A stretch of DNA of 64,000 nucleotides. Source: Oscillospiraceae bacterium (lineage in GTDB: Bacteria; Bacillota; Clostridia; Oscillospirales; Ruminococcaceae). Of the stretch, positions 17,022 to 26,254 are shown one piece after another (the first letter of the stretch is position 1; each line of letters begins with the position of its first letter). Under the pieces are notes generated by a model. That model searched no databases, was not told where the DNA came from, and saw only the letters and a program-made list of their open reading frames with translations. Location: assembly GCA_025758045.1 (NCBI GenBank), contig CP107208.1, positions 3,038,001-3,102,000 on the forward strand, written 5' to 3'. The position numbers and the translations under genes were made by a program.

Positions 17022-17693
17022 TTACAGTTGGTGCGTGGCTGCGGTAAAGGCGGCGTTGGCCTTTTGCAGCGCCTGCTCGGGGTCCAGGCCAGCCAGACGG
17101 GCCAGGGCGGCGGTTTTAAACAGCAGCTCACCCAGTGCGGCTTCGGCGTTGTCCCCTGCTTCTACCCGGCGGGCCAGGGTCTCCAGTTCTGCCGGGTCGG
17201 TGGTGACGGTCACCCCGCCGCGGGCAGCCCTCTTTTGCAGCTTGGCGGCGCGCATCAGGGCGGGCAGGGCTTTAGGCACGCTGTCCAGGTCGTCCTGCAG
17301 GGTCACACGGCCCTTTTCCTTATTCTTGAGCGCATCCCAGTCTTTTATACTGGTGTCACCGCCAAAAATATGCGGGTGGCGGTCAATCAGCTTACGGCAG
17401 ACGCCGTCACAGACCTGCTGCCAGGTAAAGCGGCCTGCCTCCTGCTCGATCTGGGTATGGAAACCCACCTGCATCAGCACATCGCCCAGTTCCTCGCACA
17501 ACAGTTCGGGGTCGTCCAGGTCGATGGCGTCCACGGCCTCGTAGGCTTCCTCCAGGAAATTCATGCGGATGGATGTGTGGGTCTGCACCTTATCCCAGGG
17601 GCAGCCGTTTTCCGGGTCGCGCAGGATCGCCAGGATGGCCAGCAGGTCGTCGGCGGTATAATGCTCTTTTTGCGGGTAGGCGTTCATAGGCAT
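17022..17693 (-). CDS. mazG: Nucleoside triphosphate pyrophosphohydrolase MazG
   Basis: This 223-aa house-cleaning enzyme hydrolyses (d)NTPs to monophosphates. The N-terminal MazG domain has the metal-binding EEAYEAVDAIDLDD and EELGDVLMQVGFH motifs, with CPWDKVQTHTSI before them. A second, weaker MazG-like copy forms the C-terminal half (ELLFKTAALARLAGLDPEQAL). The ribosome-binding site is weak and the exact start uncertain (Met1 or Met3). It lies upstream of hup and rqcP, as in related genomes, but lacks the fused methylase domain of Bacillus YabN. Confidence 0.92.
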   Translation of the reverse strand: MPMNAYPQKEHYTADDLLAILAILRDPENGCPWDKVQTHTSIRMNFLEEAYEAVDAIDLDDPELLCEELGDVLMQVGFHTQIEQEAGRFTWQQVCDGVCRKLIDRHPHIFGGDTSIKDWDALKNKEKGRVTLQDDLDSVPKALPALMRAAKLQKRAARGGVTVTTDPAELETLARRVEAGDNAEAALGELLFKTAALARLAGLDPEQALQKANAAFTAATHQL

Positions 17694-17839
17694 GGTTTGT
17701 TATGCTGCCGCGCAGCTCGTAACATTTTACTCCCAAATCAGGATTTGTCAAGCCTTGCGGGCGGAGCCGTGTTGACAGCGCCGCCCGCAGGCATCAAAAT
17801 CGTTGCGTTATTCCGTTATTTTTTCGGAAGCTGTAAACT

Positions 17840-18313
17840 TTACAGCTGGGCGCCGCAATGGTTGCAGAAGAGGGCGTCGCCGTCCACCTCGGCCTTGCAG
17901 ACGGGGCAGATCTTGGTCTCGCCGCGCAGCTTAATGGGCTCTTCCTCGATTTCTTCCTCGGCAGCTTCTTCCCCGGTGGCAGGCTCATCCTCGATGATCT
18001 GCTCTTCTTCCTCAGCCTCGCAGGCGGCGCACTCCTCGGGAGTCATGTTGGCTTTCAGCTCCTCGATGGACTTTTCCACCTCAGCCACGGCGTCGATGTA
18101 TTTATCAACCAGGGGCTGGTTTTCTTCGCCAGCCTTATGCAGGCTGTAGACCAGGGCACCCAACTGGCGCTGTGCCTTGGACAGGCGTGCCTGCTGGTTC
18201 AGCAGCTCGAGCTGGTTTTTGCCCTTATCAGCAATGTCCTGGGCGGTCTTTTTGGCAGTGTCGAAGAGCTGGATGCCCTGCTCTTTCAGCATATCAATAT
18301 CGAGTTCAAACAT
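17840..18313 (-). CDS. Zinc-ribbon protein with coiled coil and acidic linker
   Basis: This 157-aa protein has an N-terminal helical part (DIADKGKNQLELLNQQARLSKAQRQLGALVYSLHKAG, residues about 25-62) with coiled-coil character. An acidic stretch rich in Glu follows (about 105-128), then a C-terminal zinc ribbon with two CxxC knuckles (CPVCKAEVDGDALFCNHCG). An isolated CAAC lies in the middle. The start at 18313 has AAAGAGGTG upstream. It resembles the zinc-ribbon proteins common in Clostridia. No function can be given. Confidence 0.7.
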   Translation of the reverse strand: MFELDIDMLKEQGIQLFDTAKKTAQDIADKGKNQLELLNQQARLSKAQRQLGALVYSLHKAGEENQPLVDKYIDAVAEVEKSIEELKANMTPEECAACEAEEEEQIIEDEPATGEEAAEEEIEEEPIKLRGETKICPVCKAEVDGDALFCNHCGAQL

Positions 18314-18425
18314 AGAAAACACCTCTTTCTATAACCCTGCGCGTTTCTGCTCCATCGCGCTTTGTAGCCTTATTATAGCCGATTCCTACGCGGTTTGCAA
18401 CGCGCAAATGTATATTTTCCGTGAA

Positions 18426-19355
18426 TTATGCGCCAATAAACTCCCGCAGCATGCTGTCCGCCGGGACCAGGGCGGTATCCAGCGGCGGGAAAGCCGCAAA
18501 CCGTGCCCGCAGCGTATCAAGCTGGCGGCGCTGGGTGACGGTCAGGTCCTCGTCCGGGGGCATGGTGTCCAGCAGGGCGTGCCACAGGCAGACCTCATAG
18601 GTGTGGGTGGTATCCAGCAGCAGGTCAGCGCGGGGCTTGAAGGGCTTGATGTACTGGTCCTCGCCCGCGCAGACTTTGCCCCACAAGCCCAGCGTAAAGG
18701 CGGCGCCGTGGCCGCGGAACAGGCAGTCCCGCACCAAACGGCGGGCCAGGCGGATGTCCCGGGTGGCCAGGCAGCGGGTGCTGTCGGGGGCGGCATACTC
18801 CTCCCGCAGACCCGCGTACAGGCACAGGGCGGCGTCGGCGGGTAGGCGCTCAGTCAGGGCAGGATTCAGGGCATGCAGTCCCTCGATGATGACCACGCCG
18901 TCCCGGCAATCGATGGTCCGGGTGCCGTTGGGCTGCTGAATTTTAAAGTCAAAGATGGGCGCTTTGCAGACGCCCTCGGTGTGCAGCTTGGCAAGGCACT
19001 CCTGCAGCACCGGCAGGTCCAGCGAGCCCAGGCTCTCGTAGTCGTCGGTACCGTCTGGGTGCTTGGGGTAGCGGCCAGCGCCGGCATAGAAATCGTCCAG
19101 GCTGACCACCGCGCTGCGGCAGCCGCGGGCAGCGATGGCATCGGCAATCTTGTGGGCTGAGGTTGTCTTACCGGCGGCAGACGGACCGGTCAGCATCACG
19201 ATATGCCGCCCGCTGGACAGCACCTCGTCGGCGATGGACTCGATCTGGGCACGGTACTGACCCTCGCTGTAATCGGCAAAGGCCTGGGGCTGGTTGGCGG
19301 CCAGGGCGACCAGCTCCCGGCTGACGAAACGTTTACGTTGTTGTGTAGCGCGCAT
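18426..19355 (-). CDS. Nucleoside (uridine) kinase-family protein
   Basis: This 309-aa P-loop kinase has Walker A GPSAAGKTTS around residue 55, VVSLDDFYAG as the substrate-binding Asp motif and IIEGLHALNP as the Walker B-like stretch. These mark the uridine kinase/phosphoribulokinase superfamily. It resembles the Firmicutes uridine kinase-like proteins that carry a short N-terminal region but lack the TGS domain seen in longer relatives. The start at 19355 lies inside the end of hemZ (23-bp overlap) with GTGGAGG upstream, so expression is coupled to hemZ. Confidence 0.82.
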   Translation of the reverse strand: MRATQQRKRFVSRELVALAANQPQAFADYSEGQYRAQIESIADEVLSSGRHIVMLTGPSAAGKTTSAHKIADAIAARGCRSAVVSLDDFYAGAGRYPKHPDGTDDYESLGSLDLPVLQECLAKLHTEGVCKAPIFDFKIQQPNGTRTIDCRDGVVIIEGLHALNPALTERLPADAALCLYAGLREEYAAPDSTRCLATRDIRLARRLVRDCLFRGHGAAFTLGLWGKVCAGEDQYIKPFKPRADLLLDTTHTYEVCLWHALLDTMPPDEDLTVTQRRQLDTLRARFAAFPPLDTALVPADSMLREFIGA

Positions 19356-20778
19356 AAAAGTCCTCCACGCCCTGCTTACGGGCGAGAATCTCCTCAAAGC
19401 GGTCAATATATTCGGTAGGATACTTGAAGTTGAAGATGCGCTCGATCTTGCCGCGGCGCTGGCCGGGGATGACCAGCTTGGTGGAGCCGCCCGCACCGGC
19501 GGACAGGATCGTGTGGATTTCTTCCATGATATAAATGTTGTACAGGCACTCGCAGCCGGGCTTGGCCCAGCCGATATTCTCCAGGTTTTGCAGCGTACCT
19601 TTCTGGCGGTACATGTAGTATGGGCGGTAGCCGACGTCGGCCAGTTCGCGGCAGCTTTCCAACATGGCGGATACATCATCGTATGCGGCGGCGCGGTGTT
19701 CCACCACCAGGTTGCTGGCGCGCTTGAGCGTCAGGGTATGCACGGTGATGTTCTCCGGGTCCAGGGCGATGGCCTGGCGCAGGCTGGCGGTGAAACCCTC
19801 CACCGTATCGCCGGGCAGGCCCGCGATGAGGTCCATGTTGATGTTGGTGTGGCCAGCGGCGCGGGCGGCAGCGAAACAGTCGATGATGTCCTGCGCGGTG
19901 TGGCGGCGGCCGATATTGCGCAGAACTTCATCGGAGAAAGTCTGCGGGTTGATGGAGATGCGGGTTGCGCCATACTGCTTGATGATACGCAGTTTTTCGG
20001 CATCGGTGCAATCGGGACGGCCTGCCTCCACCGTGTATTCATCAAGAGCAGCCAAATCAAAGGTGCGGGCAATATGGCTCATCAGCTGTTCCAGCTGAGC
20101 CGCTGAAAGCGCCGTAGGCGTGCCGCCGCCGATATAGAAAGTACGGATGCGCAGGCCGCAGCGGTCGGTGGTCTCGCGGATAGCGGTCAACTCCCTGCAC
20201 AGCTTGTCCACGTAGGGCTGCACCAGCGCGCGGGTAGCTTTGTCCCCCACCGTGCGGGAAACAAAGCTGCAATAGCTGCACCGGGTGGGGCAGAACGGGA
20301 TGCCCGCATAGATGCTGCAATCCATGGGGTCGGCGGCGTCCAGCACAGGGCGCTGCAAGTCCGCAATGCCCAGCGCCAGCTTGAATTTTTCCGGCGTGCA
20401 GGCGAAGTGGTCGAGGAACTTTTCAGCGATAGCCTTCTCGCTCTCCCCCGCCGCTCGCAGGTCGTGGATGATGCGCACCGGGCGCACGCCGGTCATCATG
20501 CCCCAGGGCGGGTCGATACCGGTAAGGTCTTTCAGCAGGCCGAATTCCAGCTTGCACAGGGCATATTCGGGGTCAGCTTCGGGGCTGCGCAGATCGGTGC
20601 GCCAATAGAGGCGGCCGTCCTTGCATACAAGGATCAGGTCGGTCATTTCGTGGCTTTCCGCCAGGACGAAATCCTCGGTTTCCGGCAAGTTTTCCGCCTT
20701 TTCGGCGCCCGGGAAAAAGATACGGGCCGTATGCTCGGCTTCGTAACCGGCGGCGGGGCCGCGTAAAATGATCTGCAT
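19333..20778 (-). CDS. hemZ: Coproporphyrinogen dehydrogenase-like radical SAM protein HemZ
   Basis: This 481-aa radical SAM protein has the cluster motif CPTRCSYCSF near residue 165, followed by FYIGGGTPTAL, which is characteristic of HemN/HemW/HemZ enzymes. The N-terminal 150 residues (PPWGMMTGVRPVRIIHDL) are specific to HemZ of Clostridia and Bacillus. B. subtilis HemZ is linked to anaerobic haem synthesis, but many anaerobes that keep hemZ make little haem, so the substrate here is uncertain. GGAGGTGG precedes the ATG. Confidence 0.9.
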   Translation of the reverse strand: MQIILRGPAAGYEAEHTARIFFPGAEKAENLPETEDFVLAESHEMTDLILVCKDGRLYWRTDLRSPEADPEYALCKLEFGLLKDLTGIDPPWGMMTGVRPVRIIHDLRAAGESEKAIAEKFLDHFACTPEKFKLALGIADLQRPVLDAADPMDCSIYAGIPFCPTRCSYCSFVSRTVGDKATRALVQPYVDKLCRELTAIRETTDRCGLRIRTFYIGGGTPTALSAAQLEQLMSHIARTFDLAALDEYTVEAGRPDCTDAEKLRIIKQYGATRISINPQTFSDEVLRNIGRRHTAQDIIDCFAAARAAGHTNINMDLIAGLPGDTVEGFTASLRQAIALDPENITVHTLTLKRASNLVVEHRAAAYDDVSAMLESCRELADVGYRPYYMYRQKGTLQNLENIGWAKPGCECLYNIYIMEEIHTILSAGAGGSTKLVIPGQRRGKIERIFNFKYPTEYIDRFEEILARKQGVEDFYARYTTT

Positions 20779-20822
20779 AGATCCACCTCCTGTTCAGTCA
20801 GTTCTCTTTTGCTTGGGATGGC

Positions 20823-21431
20823 TTAGTAGGCCCAGCCGCCGTCCATGTAGGGGTTGGTGCGGCGCTCCTGCCCGAGGGTGGAGAAGCTCTCGTGCCCCGG
20901 CAGGACCTGGGTGTCGTCGCCCAAAGGCAGGTTGGCCAGCAAGGACAGGCTTTCCTGCATCTGGCGCATGCTGCCGCCGGGCATATCGGTACGCCCGCAG
21001 GAGCCGGCAAACAGCGTATCACCACTGAAAAGCAGGTTGCCACAGTTCAGCACCACACTGCCCTGGGTATGGCCGGGGGTGTGATAGATTTTAAATGTTA
21101 AACCGTCAATGTTCAACTCGTTATTGGCGGGCCAGTTCTTGTCCACCTGCCCGGATTTCAACGGCAGCAGCTGGGTGCCGGCGGCGTCCACCGGGTCCAT
21201 ATAGACGGTGCAGCCGGTGGCCTGTTTCAACGCTGCCACGGCCCCCACATGGTCGTAGTGGCCATGGGTCAGCAGGATATGGGTCAGGGTGGCGTTCTCG
21301 GCTTTCAAGGCATCCAGGTAGGCCTCCGGCGCAGCGGCAGCATCGATGAGGATGCCATGCCCTGCGTCGGTGGTGATGAGAAAGGTATTGGTATACAGCG
21401 GCGGCAAGCCGTGGATGTGCTGAATTTTCAT
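20823..21431 (-). CDS. MBL-fold metallo-hydrolase (glyoxalase II-like)
   Basis: This 202-aa metallo-beta-lactamase fold protein has the full metal-binding set: THGHYDHVG near residue 58, HTPGHTQGSV near 130 and GHESFSTLG near the C-terminus. It also contains a FSGDTLFAGSCGRTD loop typical of the YcbL/GloB-like hydrolases that split glutathione or bacillithiol thioesters or related substrates. The start at 21431 has AAGGAG upstream and follows dtd by ten bases, so the two are one transcript with rel. Confidence 0.88.
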   Translation of the reverse strand: MKIQHIHGLPPLYTNTFLITTDAGHGILIDAAAAPEAYLDALKAENATLTHILLTHGHYDHVGAVAALKQATGCTVYMDPVDAAGTQLLPLKSGQVDKNWPANNELNIDGLTFKIYHTPGHTQGSVVLNCGNLLFSGDTLFAGSCGRTDMPGGSMRQMQESLSLLANLPLGDDTQVLPGHESFSTLGQERRTNPYMDGGWAY

Positions 21432-21441
21432 AAACAGCTCC

Positions 21442-21897
21442 TTATTTCTTCCACTCGTCGGTATCAATGACGATGGTCACGGGGCCATCGTTGACAAGAT
21501 CGATCTTCATGTCCGCGCCAAACTCCCCGTGCTGCACGTCTTTGAGGCCCTGATGGGACATTTCGTCGAGGAATTTCTCGTAGCACGGCACAGCCAGATC
21601 GCCCTTGGCGGCATGGCTAAAACTGGGGCGTTTGCCGCGGGAGGTATCGCCGTAAAGCGTAAAGTTGGACACGACCAAAGCCGAGTAGCCCAGCTCCACT
21701 GCGCTGCGGTTCAGCTTGCCATCCTCGTCCTCAAAAATGCGCAGATGCGCGCATTTCTCGGCCAGTTTGGGCACGATGGCGATGTCGTCGGTATCGCGCA
21801 CGCCCAGCAGGATGACAAGCCCGGGGCCGATGGGCCGGGGCTCTCCGCCGTTGACGGCCACGCTGGCACGGGTCACGCGCTGAATGACTGCTCGCAT
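21442..21897 (-). CDS. dtd: D-aminoacyl-tRNA deacylase
   Basis: This 151-aa enzyme removes D-amino acids and mischarged glycine from tRNA. It shows the Dtd landmarks MRAVIQRVTRASVAV, SNFTLYGDTSRGKRPSF and the NDGPVTI motif near the C-terminus that forms the chiral pocket. Length matches the family. It lies between rel and the MBL hydrolase, the common rel-dtd order of Firmicutes. Confidence 0.95.
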   Translation of the reverse strand: MRAVIQRVTRASVAVNGGEPRPIGPGLVILLGVRDTDDIAIVPKLAEKCAHLRIFEDEDGKLNRSAVELGYSALVVSNFTLYGDTSRGKRPSFSHAAKGDLAVPCYEKFLDEMSHQGLKDVQHGEFGADMKIDLVNDGPVTIVIDTDEWKK

Positions 21898-21915
21898 AAA
21901 TAATAACTCCTTATA

Positions 21916-24099
21916 TCAGTTGCGGTTCACGCTGACAACATCCTTGACCTTTTTCAGGCGGGCGACCACGCTGTTCAGGTGTTCGGTGTTGGTGATGCCC
22001 ACGGTCACGCTCATGCGGGCGCGGCCCTGCTCGGCCGAGCGGGCGGTCAGCGAGTAGATGGGCACCCGCATATCACCCAGCGCCAGCGCCACGTCAGACA
22101 ACAGGTTCGCACGGTCCATGCACAGCAGATCCAGCGTAGCTTTGTAGTTTTCCTTGGCATCGTCGGCCCAGTAGGCGTTCACCCAGCGGTCGGCGTTCTC
22201 GCCCTGGCGCATGCTCTCCCGCACGTTGGCGCAATCCTTTTTGTGGATGGACACGCCGAAGCCGCGGGTGACGAAACCGATGATCTCATCGCCGGGCAGC
22301 GGAGAGCAGCACTTGGCAAACTTGATGGGGCAGTTGTCGATGCCCTCGACGACGACGCCGTCGGTGGAGTGCATCCGCTTGATATCCACGGTCACAGGCT
22401 TGACCTCGGTGGCCTTGAGCTTGGTGTACTCCTCTTTCAGTTTGGGCAGCATACGGCTGATCTGCAAACCGCCGTAGCCGATGGCCGCATACATCTCATC
22501 CACCGAGTTGCAGTGGTTGCGGCGGGCCAGCGCCTCCATAAAGGTCTCGTGCTGCTCATCGGTCATCGACATGAGGTTGCGGCGCAGCTCGCGTTCCAGT
22601 GCCTCGCGTCCCTCCTGGATATTCTCTTCCCTGCGTTCTTTCTTGAACCAGTTGCGGATCTTGTTCTTGGCTTCGCTGGTCTTTACAATGTTCAGCCAGT
22701 CGCGGCTGGGGCCGCGGTTTTCAGGGCCGGTGATGATTTCGATGATCTCGCCGGTCTGCACCTTATGATCGATGGGCACGATGCGGTTGTTGACCTTGGC
22801 GCCGACCATGCGGTTGCCAACGGCGGAATGAATGGCGTAGGCAAAGTCGATCGCAGTGGCACCGGCGGGCAGGTTGATGACGTCGCCCCGCGGGGTAAAA
22901 GCAAACACTTCCTCCGGCAGCAGGTCGCTCTTAATGTCGCTGAGCAGGTCGGTGGCATCGGCGCTGGAGCGCTGGCTTTCTAACAGCTGGCGCACCCATG
23001 CCAGGCGCTCGTCCAGCTTATCACTGCTGCCGTTGGTGATTCCTGCCTTGTACTTCCAGTGGGCGGCGATGCCGTACTCGGCCATGCGGTCCATATCCCA
23101 GGTGCGGATCTGCACCTCAAAGGGGATGGCCTCGCGGCCGATGACGGTGGTATGCAGGCTCTGGTAGCCGTTTGGTTTTGGCGTAGAGATGTAATCTTTA
23201 AAGCGGTTAGGCAGCGGGTGGTACATGTCGTGGATGAGGCCCAGCGCGTTATAACACTCGGACACATTCTCGAGGATGATGCGCACGGCGTAAATATCGT
23301 AGATCTCCTCGAAATCCTTATTCTGCATGTACATCTTGCGGTAGATGCCGTAGATGCTCTTGACGCGGTGGCGGATGGTGGCTTTCTGGATACCGTTTTC
23401 CGCCAGATGCTTGGCAATGGTGTGGCAGACCGTGTGCAGAAACTCATCGCCGTGCTTGTTCAGCAGGTCGCGGATGGTTTCGTAGCCCACGGGGTCCAGG
23501 TAGTGCAGGCTGCGGTCCTCCAGCTCCTCCTTGATATTGCTGATGCCCAGGCGGTGGGCAATGGGGGCGTAGACCTCCATCGTTTCCAGCGCCTTATCGC
23601 GGCGCTTCTGCTCCGGCCAGGCGTCGCCGGTGCGCATATTGTGCAGCCGGTCGCACAGTTTAATGATCATCACGCGGACATCCTGACTCATGGCCAGCAG
23701 CATCTTGCGCAGGTTCTCGGCCTGGCGGTCCTCGACATTGGAGAATTTGATCTGGGTCAGTTTGGTGACGCCGTCCACCAGCAGAGCCACATCGGGGCCG
23801 AATTTTTGCTTGATTTCGGCCACCGTGACGGGGGTATCCTCGGCCACATCGTGCATCAGGGCGGCGGCGATGCTCTCGCTGTCCATACCCAGTTCCACCA
23901 GAATGGACGCCACCGACAACGGATGGCAGATATACGGCTCGCCGCTGCGGCGGCGCTGACCGCCGTGGGCTTTCTCGGCCAATGCGTAGGCACGGTCGAT
24001 CATATCGAAATCATAGGGGCGGCCGCTGTCTACCAGCGACTGCTTTAAGTCCTCATAGGTGATGGGCATTTTTACATCACCGGTTTGGGTGTTTTCCAT
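21916..24099 (-). CDS. relA: Bifunctional (p)ppGpp synthetase/hydrolase Rel
   Basis: This 727-aa long RSH protein has an HD hydrolase domain (residues about 25-180, ALMHDVAEDTP and CDRLHNMRT), a synthetase domain (about 220-340, HRVKSIYGIYRKM and KPNGYQSLHTTV), a TGS domain (about 390-450, FAFTPRGDVINLPAGATAIDFAYAIHS), and C-terminal helical, zinc-finger-like (NCPIKFAKCCSPLPGD) and ACT regions. Both catalytic sites look intact, so it should make and degrade the stringent-response alarmone. AAAAGGGGA precedes the ATG. Confidence 0.95.
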   Translation of the reverse strand: MENTQTGDVKMPITYEDLKQSLVDSGRPYDFDMIDRAYALAEKAHGGQRRRSGEPYICHPLSVASILVELGMDSESIAAALMHDVAEDTPVTVAEIKQKFGPDVALLVDGVTKLTQIKFSNVEDRQAENLRKMLLAMSQDVRVMIIKLCDRLHNMRTGDAWPEQKRRDKALETMEVYAPIAHRLGISNIKEELEDRSLHYLDPVGYETIRDLLNKHGDEFLHTVCHTIAKHLAENGIQKATIRHRVKSIYGIYRKMYMQNKDFEEIYDIYAVRIILENVSECYNALGLIHDMYHPLPNRFKDYISTPKPNGYQSLHTTVIGREAIPFEVQIRTWDMDRMAEYGIAAHWKYKAGITNGSSDKLDERLAWVRQLLESQRSSADATDLLSDIKSDLLPEEVFAFTPRGDVINLPAGATAIDFAYAIHSAVGNRMVGAKVNNRIVPIDHKVQTGEIIEIITGPENRGPSRDWLNIVKTSEAKNKIRNWFKKERREENIQEGREALERELRRNLMSMTDEQHETFMEALARRNHCNSVDEMYAAIGYGGLQISRMLPKLKEEYTKLKATEVKPVTVDIKRMHSTDGVVVEGIDNCPIKFAKCCSPLPGDEIIGFVTRGFGVSIHKKDCANVRESMRQGENADRWVNAYWADDAKENYKATLDLLCMDRANLLSDVALALGDMRVPIYSLTARSAEQGRARMSVTVGITNTEHLNSVVARLKKVKDVVSVNRN

Positions 24100-24142
24100 A
24101 TGAGATTCCCCTTTTGCAATTTATTCCTCTTTCACGCGAGAG

Positions 24143-24199
24143 TGTAGGAGTCGATGCTTGCATCGACCCGCGGGCGGGTGACAAGCACCCGCCCCTACA
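24143..24199. repeat. Interspersed TGTAGG...CCTACA hairpin repeat
   Basis: TGTAGGAGTCGATGCTTGCA and its partly complementary end CACCCGCCCCTACA flank a GC-rich centre. Related sequences occur at 5583, 36336, 56446 and 58394. It lies between rel and recJ, both on the minus strand, and would fold in the transcript. Confidence 0.7.
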
Positions 24200-24204
24200 G
24201 GATG

Positions 24205-26232
24205 TCACTTAACAACTGCTGCCAGCTTTTGCAGGATCGGCGCGCTGGCCAGGTCCTGCTTGGTGGTTACCGGCACGGGCAGCCAATGGCCGTTCTGCTC
24301 CTGGATCAGCCCCAGTTCGTGCAGGGCGGCCAGGCTGGTCAGGGTCTTGCCGGTGTTCTCCGGCCCTTGGGCGGCAAACACAGGCTGCAGATCGCCCGAG
24401 GCGACCTGCCCGCCCCGGATGCGCTTGTACAGCATCACGGTGTCGGCACGGTCGGGCAGCAGCGCGGCGGCGCGGGCGGGTTCCAGTGTGCCGCCGGTGC
24501 GAAACGCCTCGAACCAGGCAGCCTGCTCGCTGGGCAGATTGCCCAGCCCCGCGGGGCGGATGGCCCGCAGATGGGCCGAGACCATCGGCCCGCTGCGCCC
24601 GGTAAAGATCGAAACTTCCAGCGCGGCTTCCACCGCTGTGCCCACCGGGTAGGCAAAAGTCGACGGTGCTACGCCGAAGATTGAGGCAAACAGGGTATCG
24701 TTGCCCTGGCGCAGCCGCACCCGGGTGTGGCGTCCCTCGGCACCCATAGGCCAGATACCATCGATCATAGCGTCGCAGACCAGCAGCACCGGCATGGGGT
24801 TTTCCCGGCCAAAGGGCGCCAGACGGGAGAGTTCCTGCACGTTGGGTAGCGTCAGCTCCGAGAGCTGCACCGCGGCGTCCAGTTTCAGTTCCGGCGCACC
24901 GGGGCGCGGCGCATGCTCGGCCGCCCAGGCGTTGATGGCCTGGCGGAAAGCAGGCAGCTTTTCTTCCTCAATTTCCACACCGGCGGCCGCCGCATGCCCG
25001 CCAAAGCGGGTCAGGTATTGGGCGCAGCCAGCCAGCGCACCGTGCAGGTCGAACGGGTCGGGCGCACGGCCGCTGCCGCGTCCCTCTCCATTTTGCAGCG
25101 AGATGACGATGGCGGGGCGGTTGTACTTTTCCATCAGCCGCGCGGCCACAATGCCGATAACGCCGGGGTGCCAGTCCTCGCCGGAGACCACCAATACGCG
25201 GTCCCGCTGGCGGGCAGGGTCGGCTTCCAGCGTCTTTTGGGCGGCAGCGAACACTTCCTGTTCCGTCTGCTGGCGCTCGGTGTTGATCTCCGCCAGGCGG
25301 GCGGCAATGCCGGCGGCCTGGGCTTCATCGGTGCAAAGCAGCAACTTTAACGCGACCGCCGCATTATCCATGCGGCCCGCTGCGTTCAGCCGCGGGGCCA
25401 GGCTGTAGCTGACGGTGTCCGCGGTGACGGGCTTGCCCGCGACCCCGGCGTTTTCCATCAACGCCTGCAGGCCGGGGCGCATCGTGTCCTGCAAAAGGGC
25501 AAGGCCCTCCCGCACGAGGGTGCGGTTCTCCCCCACCAGCGGCATCACGTCGGCCACGGTACCCAGGGCCACCAGCTCACCGTACATTTCCAGCAAGTCC
25601 GCAGGCTCGCAGCCTTCCAGCGCGGCACAAAGCTTAAAGGCCACACCCGCGCCGCACAGATCCTTAAAGGGGCTTTCGTCATCCGCCCGCTTGGGGTCAA
25701 CGACGGCGACGGCATCGGGCAGGGTCTCGCCGGGCAAGTGGTGGTCGGTCACGATAAGGTCCAGTCCCAGCTCCTTGGCACAGGCGGCTTCCTCGATGGC
25801 CGAAATGCCGTTATCCACGGTCACCACCAGCTTAAAGCCCTTTTCGGCCAGGCTTTCCAGCGCCGGGCGGGTCAGACCGTAGCCGGTGCCGCGGGTGGGC
25901 AGCTTGCAGCGCACGTGGGCGCCCATACTGCTTAAACATTCATACAAAATGGCGGTGGCAGAGATACCGTCCACGTCATAGTCGCCATAAATAACGATGG
26001 TCTCCTCGTTTTCCACGGCCTGCTCGATGCGGGCCACGGCTTTGTCCATATCCCGCAGCAGGAACGGGTCCGAAAGCTCGGCCCCGGCTCCCAGCAGGGC
26101 CTGCACTTCGGCCGGATCGGTACAGCCGCGGGCGGCCAGTACCCGGCGCAGCAGCGCACCGCACCCGGCCCCGGCCAATGCCTGCTCGGCGGCGGGGTCT
26201 GCGGTTTTGATCTGCCAGGCAGGATAGTTCAT
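24205..26232 (-). CDS. recJ: Single-stranded-DNA-specific exonuclease RecJ
   Basis: This 675-aa DHH-family nuclease acts 5'-3' on single-stranded DNA in recombination and repair. The metal-binding motifs are present in order: YGDYDVDGISA (about 82), VTVDNGIS, VTDHHLPGE (about 157), and the DHHA1 domain with GIVAARLMEKY and FGGHAAAAG (about 400). An OB-like region and a C-terminal extension of about 150 residues follow; such extensions are common in Firmicutes RecJ. It is in line with rel and xpaC. Confidence 0.93.
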   Translation of the reverse strand: MNYPAWQIKTADPAAEQALAGAGCGALLRRVLAARGCTDPAEVQALLGAGAELSDPFLLRDMDKAVARIEQAVENEETIVIYGDYDVDGISATAILYECLSSMGAHVRCKLPTRGTGYGLTRPALESLAEKGFKLVVTVDNGISAIEEAACAKELGLDLIVTDHHLPGETLPDAVAVVDPKRADDESPFKDLCGAGVAFKLCAALEGCEPADLLEMYGELVALGTVADVMPLVGENRTLVREGLALLQDTMRPGLQALMENAGVAGKPVTADTVSYSLAPRLNAAGRMDNAAVALKLLLCTDEAQAAGIAARLAEINTERQQTEQEVFAAAQKTLEADPARQRDRVLVVSGEDWHPGVIGIVAARLMEKYNRPAIVISLQNGEGRGSGRAPDPFDLHGALAGCAQYLTRFGGHAAAAGVEIEEEKLPAFRQAINAWAAEHAPRPGAPELKLDAAVQLSELTLPNVQELSRLAPFGRENPMPVLLVCDAMIDGIWPMGAEGRHTRVRLRQGNDTLFASIFGVAPSTFAYPVGTAVEAALEVSIFTGRSGPMVSAHLRAIRPAGLGNLPSEQAAWFEAFRTGGTLEPARAAALLPDRADTVMLYKRIRGGQVASGDLQPVFAAQGPENTGKTLTSLAALHELGLIQEQNGHWLPVPVTTKQDLASAPILQKLAAVVK

Positions 26233-26254
26233 AAACGGGTTCTCCTTTTATCTT

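Noticed and set aside
18426..19679. A 417-aa version of the nucleoside kinase
   Set aside because: The first 108 residues are hemZ read in another frame. A ribosome-binding site supports the start at 19355.
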